DNA from: JACVRW01 sp963716215
Lineage (GTDB): Bacteria; Actinomycetota; Thermoleophilia; Solirubrobacterales; Thermoleophilaceae
Reading direction: 5' to 3'
Length of the DNA stretch: 64,000 nucleotides
NCBI GenBank assembly: GCA_963716215.1
Contig: OY970298.1
Span: forward strand, 3,100,001-3,164,000
Both the position numbers and the translations under genes were made by a program. The notes beneath the pieces are model-generated. The model ran no database searches. It was not told where the DNA came from and was given only the letters and a program-made list of their open reading frames with translations. Each line of letters starts with the position of its first letter. The first letter of the stretch is position 1. Of this stretch, positions 58,942 through 64,000 are shown piece by piece.

Positions 58942-60115
58942 CCGCGCCTCGGAAGGGGCCGGTCACCTCGTAGATCGCCCCCGGGCCGGGCAGACCGTCG
59001 TCGCCCGGGTAGGCGCGCTGCGAGGAGAAGTACATGCGCGAGCCGGTCGGGTCGAACGTGACGCCGGTCAGCTCGGAGCCGCTGTGCTGGGGGCCGGTCA
59101 CCGAGAGGAACTTGGACACGCTGCCGTCGCGCTCGATCAGGCCGATGTCGATCTCCTCGGTGGCGATGTCCTCGCACACGAACACCTCCCCGGCCCGCGA
59201 GCCGGTCAGCTGATCCACGCGCAGCAGCGGCGGGCTGGCCGATGCGAGCCCGTCGTAGAGCACCCGGATGCGCCGCGTGCGGGTGTCGTAGGCGTGCACC
59301 CGCTGATCCGCCGTGGTCGAGACGTACACGGTGCGGCCGTCCAGCCACAGTCCCTCGCCGCGCTTGAAGCGCGCGCTGCCGCGCACCTGGCGGCGCGTAC
59401 GCTCGCGCGCGGCAGCGGGATCGGGCACCTCTACCCACTCCACCCTGCCGCCGCCGACACGGGCAATCTCGAGCAGGCCGGCTGACAGGTCGGGCCAGCG
59501 CTCGGGCGTGTAGCGGTAGAGCCCGCCGTCGATCAGATCCTCGCTGAGGTACACGCGCCGCTCGCGCGGGTCGACGGCGGCCGCCTCGTGCTTGAAGATG
59601 CCCATGGCGGGATGAGCGACAGCGCGCTTGCGACCGCGCGGGTCGCACTCCCACACCCGGCCGATCTCGGTCTCCTCGCACGACAGCCAGGTGCCCCAGG
59701 GCGTGCCACCGCCCGAGCAGTTCTGGGTGGTGTCGGAGAGGATGCGGTAGGCGTCGCGCACCTCGCCACCGGGGCCCAAGCGCAGCGCGGAGGCGCCGCC
59801 GTTGAGGTCCTCGCAGTTCGATACGAGCACGAACCCGCCGCCCTGCTCCGGAAAGGTGGCCATGCCGTCCGAGGCCCGGTGCCACCGGTAGTCCGTGCCC
59901 GCCACCGGCTCCTCACCGCGGGCGATCACGCGCGACTCGAAGCCCTCGGCCAGGCGCACGCCGTTGGCGTCCGGGGCGCGCCGCGGACCGTAGCCGGCAC
60001 CCCGTGTGAGCTCGCGCGACTCGGCCGAGCCGAAGAGCTGGTCCCAGAAGGCCGCGCCGAGCGACACGGCCGCGACCCCACCCACCCCCAGCCCGATGAA
60101 CTCGCGGCGCCGCAT
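58922..60115 (-). CDS. PhoX/DUF839-type Tat-exported protein
   Basis: 397 residues. The N-terminus MRRREFIGLGVGGVAAVSLGAAF is a twin-arginine signal. The body is a PhoX-like beta-propeller: WGTWLSCEETE, GIFKHEAAAVDPRERRVYLSED and TGVTFDPTGSRMYFSSQR. Such proteins are calcium/iron alkaline phosphatases acting outside the membrane; residues CEETE and the Glu/His (KHEA) are likely metal ligands. No phosphate regulon site was recognised upstream. Confidence 0.8.
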   Translation of the reverse strand: MRRREFIGLGVGGVAAVSLGAAFWDQLFGSAESRELTRGAGYGPRRAPDANGVRLAEGFESRVIARGEEPVAGTDYRWHRASDGMATFPEQGGGFVLVSNCEDLNGGASALRLGPGGEVRDAYRILSDTTQNCSGGGTPWGTWLSCEETEIGRVWECDPRGRKRAVAHPAMGIFKHEAAAVDPRERRVYLSEDLIDGGLYRYTPERWPDLSAGLLEIARVGGGRVEWVEVPDPAAARERTRRQVRGSARFKRGEGLWLDGRTVYVSTTADQRVHAYDTRTRRIRVLYDGLASASPPLLRVDQLTGSRAGEVFVCEDIATEEIDIGLIERDGSVSKFLSVTGPQHSGSELTGVTFDPTGSRMYFSSQRAYPGDDGLPGPGAIYEVTGPFRGAARPRPT

Positions 60116-60196
60116 TCGGGACGTCAGCGTGGCAAACAGGCCCGGACGTAGCGGTGAAGAAGGCGCGAAGAAGGCGTGAAGGAGGTGTGACCCGGC

Positions 60197-60351
60197 GCGC
60201 TAGGCCGCGACCGGCAGGGCCCCGCGGGCAACGGCAGCGAGTGAGGTCGGCGCTTGTCGAGTTTCCGGCACATGCGGGGCATAACTCGACGAGCGTTCGT
60301 TGCCGGACCGGGGCTCTGCTGGGCGCCCGGGCGCTAGGCCGCGACTGGCAG
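60197..60351. repeat. imperfect direct repeat of the fbiC 3' end flanking the stem-loop
   Basis: The 21 bases ending fbiC (60331-60351, stop codon and codons for LPVAA) recur at 60197-60217 with one mismatch, start-to-start distance 134 bp. The outer copy also reads LPVAA-stop. The intervening 113 bp hold the conserved stem-loop B. This looks like an insertion with a target duplication or an older gene end left by recombination. Confidence 0.5.
60251..60295 (-). repeat. conserved stem-loop element, copy B
   Basis: Plus-strand 60251-60263 pairs with 60283-60295: 13 bp, one G-T pair. The 19-nt loop, read on the minus strand, is ATGCCCCGCATGTGCCGGA, against GTGCCCCTTATGAGCCGGA in copy A at 44901-44943. 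Both copies lie at the 3' side of genes. Confidence 0.65.
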
Positions 60352-62517
60352 CTCGAAGCGGCGCCGGATGCCGTACAGCGTGTCGCGCTCCGCGGCGGGG
60401 CGGCCGGCGGCCCAGGCGGCGCCGATCAAGTCGTCGGGGTCGAGCCGGACGCCGTGCTCGGACCCGGCCATCCGGGAGATGGATTCCTCCATGAGGGTGC
60501 CGCCGAGGTCGTTGACGCCCCAGCGCAGCGCCTCGGTCGCGCCGTCGAGGCCCATCTTGACCCAGGACGCCTGCAGACTCGGGATCGTCTTGCCGAGCGC
60601 CAGCCGGAAGGCGGCGGTGTGCTTGAGGTTGTCCTCGATCGAGATCTCCTCGATCCCATGCGTACGCCCCAACAACGTGTGAAACGGGATGAACGACAAC
60701 GGCACGAACTCCGTAAACCCGCCCGTGCGCTCCTGGAGCTCACGCACCACACGCATGTGCTCAGCCAACTCCCACGGCTCCTCGATGTGCCCGAACATCA
60801 CCGTCACCGTCGAGCGGATCCCGGCGGCGTGGCAGGCCTCGATCACCTCGACCCAACGTTTGACCGGCAGCTTGTTCGGCGAGATGCGCTCACGGACCCC
60901 GTCGTGCAGGACCTCCGCGGCGGTGCCCGGCGTCGAGCCCAAACCCGCCGCCTTCAACCGCGCGAACACCTCATCGAGCGGCATGTCGGCCGCCATCGCA
61001 TCGATCTCCATCGGCGAATAGGCGTGCAGATGCAAGTCGGGCGCCTCGTCCTTCGCCACCCGCAACCAATGCTCGTAGTCCGCGATCGACCAGTCCGGAT
61101 GGATGCCCGACTGCATGCAGATCTCCGTCGCGCCGAACTCCACCGCCTCACGCACCCGCCCACGGAAATCGGCCTCCGAATGCTCATACGCATCGGGCGA
61201 CCGCTTGCCCTGACCAAACCCACAAAACGCGCAGCCGACGACGCACACGTTCGACACGTTGATATTGCGATTGACCACAAACGTCACCGTCTCGCCCGCC
61301 AGCTCGGCGCGCAGCTCGTCAGCCGCCAGGCGCATCTCCTCGACCGCCTCCGGACGCGACTCCGCGAACAGCGCCGTCAGCTCCTCCTCGCCCAGTGCGC
61401 CGCCGTTGCGCGCCCGCTCGATGGCGCCCGGCACCAGGTCGCGCCGGATCGGGCGCTCCTCGCGCCGCCCGGAGCCGCGCCGCGGGATGAACGACCAGTA
61501 CTTGAGCTTGACCACATCGAGCACGCCCTGCTCCATCCACCCCGGATCCATGTACTGCGGGTACACGCACAGCCGCTCAGTCAGGGCGTAGCCGCGCGGC
61601 TGGAGCTGCTTGCGCATGCGGTGCACGGACGGGAACGGGTGCTCCGGCGAGATGTGGTCGCCGTTGGCCGACAACCCGCCCAAGTCGGTAGCGCCCTCCT
61701 CCACCAGTGGGAGCCACCAGTCGGACAGGTTGGGCGGAATCTGGACGCCAACGTCCGGCATCAGGCGCCGGCACTCGCGCACCAGCGCGCGCATGTCTTC
61801 GAGAGTGATCGGCTGCGCCCAGGCCGGCAGGGGCGCCGGCTCGCCGTGGGTGGCCGAGGCCTGCGCGGCGTCGGCGATCTCCGCGGGCTCGGCCCCGTAG
61901 TAGCGCGGGTGCGGCACGAAGTTCTGGAGGATCACCTCCTGCAGGTGGCCGTGCTCGCGATGGACCTCGGCCAGCGCCTCCAGCGCGCCGACGCGCTCCT
62001 CGGCCGACTCGCCGATCCCGACCAGGATCCCGCTGGTGAAGGGGATGCGCAGCTCGCCCGCCGCCCGGATCGTGTCCAGCCGCACCGACGGGTCCTTGGT
62101 CGGCGAGCCCTGGTGGACCACCAGATCGGGGTTGACCGACTCGAGCATCAGCCCCTGCGAGGCGGTCACCTCGCGCAGCCGGGCGAGCTCGCCAGGCGAG
62201 CAGACGCCCACGTTGGTGTGCGGCAGCATCCCGCGCTCCAGCGCCCGCTCGCAGGCCCACGCGACGTACGAGACGAAGTCGTCGTGGCCGTAGTCGGCCA
62301 GCCGGGCCGCAACCTCGGCGTTGACCTCGGGCTTCTCTCCGGTCAGCACCAGCAGCTCCTTGGCGCCCCGCTTCGAGGCGTCGTCGAGCAGCTTCTCCAC
62401 CTCGTCAGGCGCGTACAGGTGCGCCCGGTGCGTGGCGAACGCGCAGTACTTGCAGAAGCACTGGCACGTGCGCGACAGAGACAGCGTGAAGTTCCGGGAA
62501 AACGTGACCCGCCGCAT
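60334..62517 (-). CDS. fbiC: FO synthase, CofG-CofH fusion
   Basis: 727-residue double radical-SAM enzyme making the F420 chromophore FO from a tyrosine and a ribityl-uracil intermediate. The CofG half carries RTCQCFCKYCAF (C-x3-C-x2-C, near residue 16-24); the CofH half has NVSNVCVVGCAFCGFGQ near 420. Fusion is the actinobacterial form. DNA of the CofH N-terminal part (about 60650-61290) uses more A/T-ending codons than the rest. It is 7-10 kb from cofD/C/E and on the other strand. The 3' end is partly duplicated at 60197. Confidence 0.95.
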   Translation of the reverse strand: MRRVTFSRNFTLSLSRTCQCFCKYCAFATHRAHLYAPDEVEKLLDDASKRGAKELLVLTGEKPEVNAEVAARLADYGHDDFVSYVAWACERALERGMLPHTNVGVCSPGELARLREVTASQGLMLESVNPDLVVHQGSPTKDPSVRLDTIRAAGELRIPFTSGILVGIGESAEERVGALEALAEVHREHGHLQEVILQNFVPHPRYYGAEPAEIADAAQASATHGEPAPLPAWAQPITLEDMRALVRECRRLMPDVGVQIPPNLSDWWLPLVEEGATDLGGLSANGDHISPEHPFPSVHRMRKQLQPRGYALTERLCVYPQYMDPGWMEQGVLDVVKLKYWSFIPRRGSGRREERPIRRDLVPGAIERARNGGALGEEELTALFAESRPEAVEEMRLAADELRAELAGETVTFVVNRNINVSNVCVVGCAFCGFGQGKRSPDAYEHSEADFRGRVREAVEFGATEICMQSGIHPDWSIADYEHWLRVAKDEAPDLHLHAYSPMEIDAMAADMPLDEVFARLKAAGLGSTPGTAAEVLHDGVRERISPNKLPVKRWVEVIEACHAAGIRSTVTVMFGHIEEPWELAEHMRVVRELQERTGGFTEFVPLSFIPFHTLLGRTHGIEEISIEDNLKHTAAFRLALGKTIPSLQASWVKMGLDGATEALRWGVNDLGGTLMEESISRMAGSEHGVRLDPDDLIGAAWAAGRPAAERDTLYGIRRRFELPVAA

Positions 62518-62553
62518 CTGCTCGGAGTCTACGGACGCCTAGGGTTGGCCCGG

Positions 62554-63441
62554 ATGCGAGCCGTGCTGCTGCTTGGATTCGTCGTTGCCCTCTGCGCCGG
62601 ATGCGGGTCCGCCGACGACGGGCCCCAGCCGACCCGCTTGGCGCTCGACTTCGCGCCCAACCCCGTCCACGCCGGGATCTACGCCGCCGAGGGCCTCGAG
62701 GTGCGGGTGCCGTCCTCGTCGACCGATTCGCTCAAGCTGCTCGCGTCCGGCCGGGCCGACATGGCCGTGGTGGACATCCACGACCTCGGCCTCGCGCGCG
62801 AGCGCGGCGCGGACATCGTGGGCGTCGGCGCGCTCGTGCAGCGGCCGCTGGCGGCCGTGATCGCCGGGGCCGAGGTCGCGCGCCCGCGCGAGCTGGAGGG
62901 CAAGCGAGTGGGCGTGACCGGCCTTCCCTCCGACGAGGCGGTGCTGCGCGCGGTCGTCGAGGGGGACGGCGGCGACTACTCGCGGGTCAAGCGCACCACG
63001 ATCGGCTTCTCGGCCGTGCCCAGCCTGATCGCGGGGAAGGTGGACGCGGTGGTCTCGTTCTGGAACGCGGAGGGTGTGGCGCTGCGCCGCCGCGGGGTGC
63101 GCACACGCGAGTTCCGTGTGGACGACTTCGGCGCCCCCAGCTACCCGGAGCTGGTGCTCGCGGTCATGCGCGAGGACCTCGACGGCGTCGACCGGACGCT
63201 CGTTCGGCTTAAGGCCGGCACCCGGAAGGCCCTGGCCGACCCGGACGCGACCATCGACCGGCTCGTCGAGGCCTCCGGCGCGGACGAGCCGCTCGTGCGG
63301 GCGCAGTTCGAGGCAGTCGCGCCGGCCCTGCGACCGCCGATCCGGCTCGACCGGCGAGCGCTGCGAGGCTGGGCGCGCTTCGACGCCCGCTTCGGCATCC
63401 TCGACCGCCCGCCCGACGTGGACGCCGCGTTCCCCCGCTAG
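62554..63441 (+). CDS. ThiY/NMT1-like ABC substrate-binding lipoprotein
   Basis: 295 residues. Signal with lipobox-like LCAGC, then the family signature TRLALDFAPNPVHAGIYAAEGLEV and LKLLASGRADMAVVD. These bind thiamine pyrimidine precursors or related small molecules for import. SFWNAEGVALRRRGV is the ligand-region motif. No permease or ATPase gene is adjacent, so partners are unknown. ATG 62554 starts 36 bp from the divergent fbiC start. Confidence 0.8.
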   Translation: MRAVLLLGFVVALCAGCGSADDGPQPTRLALDFAPNPVHAGIYAAEGLEVRVPSSSTDSLKLLASGRADMAVVDIHDLGLARERGADIVGVGALVQRPLAAVIAGAEVARPRELEGKRVGVTGLPSDEAVLRAVVEGDGGDYSRVKRTTIGFSAVPSLIAGKVDAVVSFWNAEGVALRRRGVRTREFRVDDFGAPSYPELVLAVMREDLDGVDRTLVRLKAGTRKALADPDATIDRLVEASGADEPLVRAQFEAVAPALRPPIRLDRRALRGWARFDARFGILDRPPDVDAAFPR

Positions 63442-64000
63442 GCGCGCCCGGCGCGCGTGACGCGGTGGACCAGGCTCGGCGCCAGGTGGCGCAGCTTCGG
63501 CACCAGCGCGTAGTAGCGCGGGGCGTACACCTCGCGCTTGCCGCCCGGGCCGGCGGCGCGAATGGCCTTGGCGATCCGGTCGGGCTCGGAGACCAGCCAG
63601 CGCGTGCGCACGCTGCGACGCAGCCCCTTGGCCGGGAAGCCCTCGGTGGCCACGAACCCGGGCAGCACGAGGCCCACGTGCACACCGTGCGGCGCCTCTT
63701 CGCCGGCCAGCGACTCGCTCCACCCCGCCAGGGCGAACTTCGACGCCGCGTACGCGCCGGTGCTGGGCCGCCCCACGCGTCCGGCGACCGAGCTGACGTT
63801 CACGATCGCGCTCGGCGCCGAGGCGCGCAGGATCGGCAGCAGCTCCTCCGTCAGGCGCACCACCGCGTCGAAGTTGATCGCCATCGTCCGGCGGACGTTC
63901 TCCCAGCCGCCCTCGGCGAAGGTCGAGCGCCAGGAGGTGCCCGCGTTGTTCACTAGCAGTCCGAGCCCACCCTCCCGCTCCACCGCCTCGCGGATCCGCC
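63438..64000 (-). CDS. SDR family oxidoreductase (5' end cut by window)
   Basis: About 187 C-terminal residues of an SDR; the N-terminal Rossmann motif lies beyond base 64000. VNNAG, the Ser in VNVSSVAGRVGRPSTG and YAASKFALAGWSESL give the catalytic triad; GFVATEGFPAKG follows. The C-terminal basic tail (YALVPKLRHLAPSLVHRVTRAGRA) resembles membrane-associated SDRs of the dehydrogenase/reductase type. The stop overlaps the ThiY-like gene end by 4 bp. Confidence 0.8.
   Translation of the reverse strand, partial: RIREAVEREGGLGLLVNNAGTSWRSTFAEGGWENVRRTMAINFDAVVRLTEELLPILRASAPSAIVNVSSVAGRVGRPSTGAYAASKFALAGWSESLAGEEAPHGVHVGLVLPGFVATEGFPAKGLRRSVRTRWLVSEPDRIAKAIRAAGPGGKREVYAPRYYALVPKLRHLAPSLVHRVTRAGRA

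Overview
The window is very GC-rich, with a strong G/C bias at third codon positions. It carries a complete set of coenzyme F420 biosynthesis genes, an F420-dependent glucose-6-phosphate dehydrogenase, YrbE/MlaE permeases and actinobacterial-type small membrane proteins. Together these point to a soil or aquatic actinobacterium, probably of the Thermoleophilia (Solirubrobacterales/Gaiellales) type; that placement is inference. No prophage, insertion sequence, plasmid backbone, rRNA operon or CRISPR array was seen.

Layout. 1-4.7 kb: a sugar-acid (2-keto-3-deoxygluconate) catabolic locus with KDG kinase and an SDR on one strand and LacI regulator, metallo-hydrolase, RidA and KDPG aldolase on the other. 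4.8-13.6 kb: small proteins (one frameshifted), a fatty-acid 2-hydroxylase-like enzyme, tRNA-Leu, an endonuclease/phosphatase-family protein, superoxide dismutase, a Fur-family regulator, an MMPL exporter, a zinc-binding lipoprotein behind a perfect Fur/Zur box, and a TauE/SafE exporter. 13.6-25.5 kb: a PAS/GAF/GGDEF/EAL c-di-GMP enzyme, 5'-nucleotidase, antiporter, phosphatase, nitronate monooxygenase, a large secreted sugar-dehydrogenase-like protein and a double VOC protein. 25.5-31.9 kb: five tRNA genes mixed with an amino-acid permease, a phosphotriesterase-family protein, an AAA ATPase and a LAGLIDADG protein behind a LexA-type SOS box. 31.9-35.3 kb: a divergent arsenic module (arsR-arsM-MFS against aquaporin-arsC) around one operator. 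35.3-50.9 kb: metabolism and transport, including a membrane-anchored PD-(D/E)XK protein, two M28 peptidases (one apparently inactive), ketone-body genes, acyl-CoA carboxylase, enoyl-CoA hydratase, HMG-CoA lyase and several permeases. 50.9-56.7 kb: the F420 block (fgd, SDR, cofD, cofC, cofE, then mmsA). 56.7-64 kb: an orphan YrbE pair, a GntR regulator, PhoX-like protein, FbiC, a ThiY-like lipoprotein and a truncated SDR.

How the genes work together. FbiC makes the deazaflavin FO; CofC and CofD add the phospho-lactyl or phospho-enolpyruvyl side chain; CofE adds glutamates; Fgd reduces F420 with glucose-6-phosphate. HMG-CoA lyase, acetoacetyl-CoA synthetase and 3-hydroxybutyrate dehydrogenase form a ketone-body/leucine-type route, and enoyl-CoA hydratase and mmsA add beta-oxidation and valine/inositol steps. 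The arsenic genes give reduction (ArsC), channel export (aquaporin) and methylation (ArsM).

The least explained signals are non-coding: a stem-loop family with a conserved 19-nt loop found twice (about 44.9 and 60.3 kb), a hairpin-dense 476-bp gap between convergent genes at 44.85-45.33 kb, a duplicated fbiC 3' end flanking the second stem-loop, and repeated CCGRTAACGG-type sites. Two genes (a secreted protein at 5.6-6.0 kb and cofD) are frameshifted as given.
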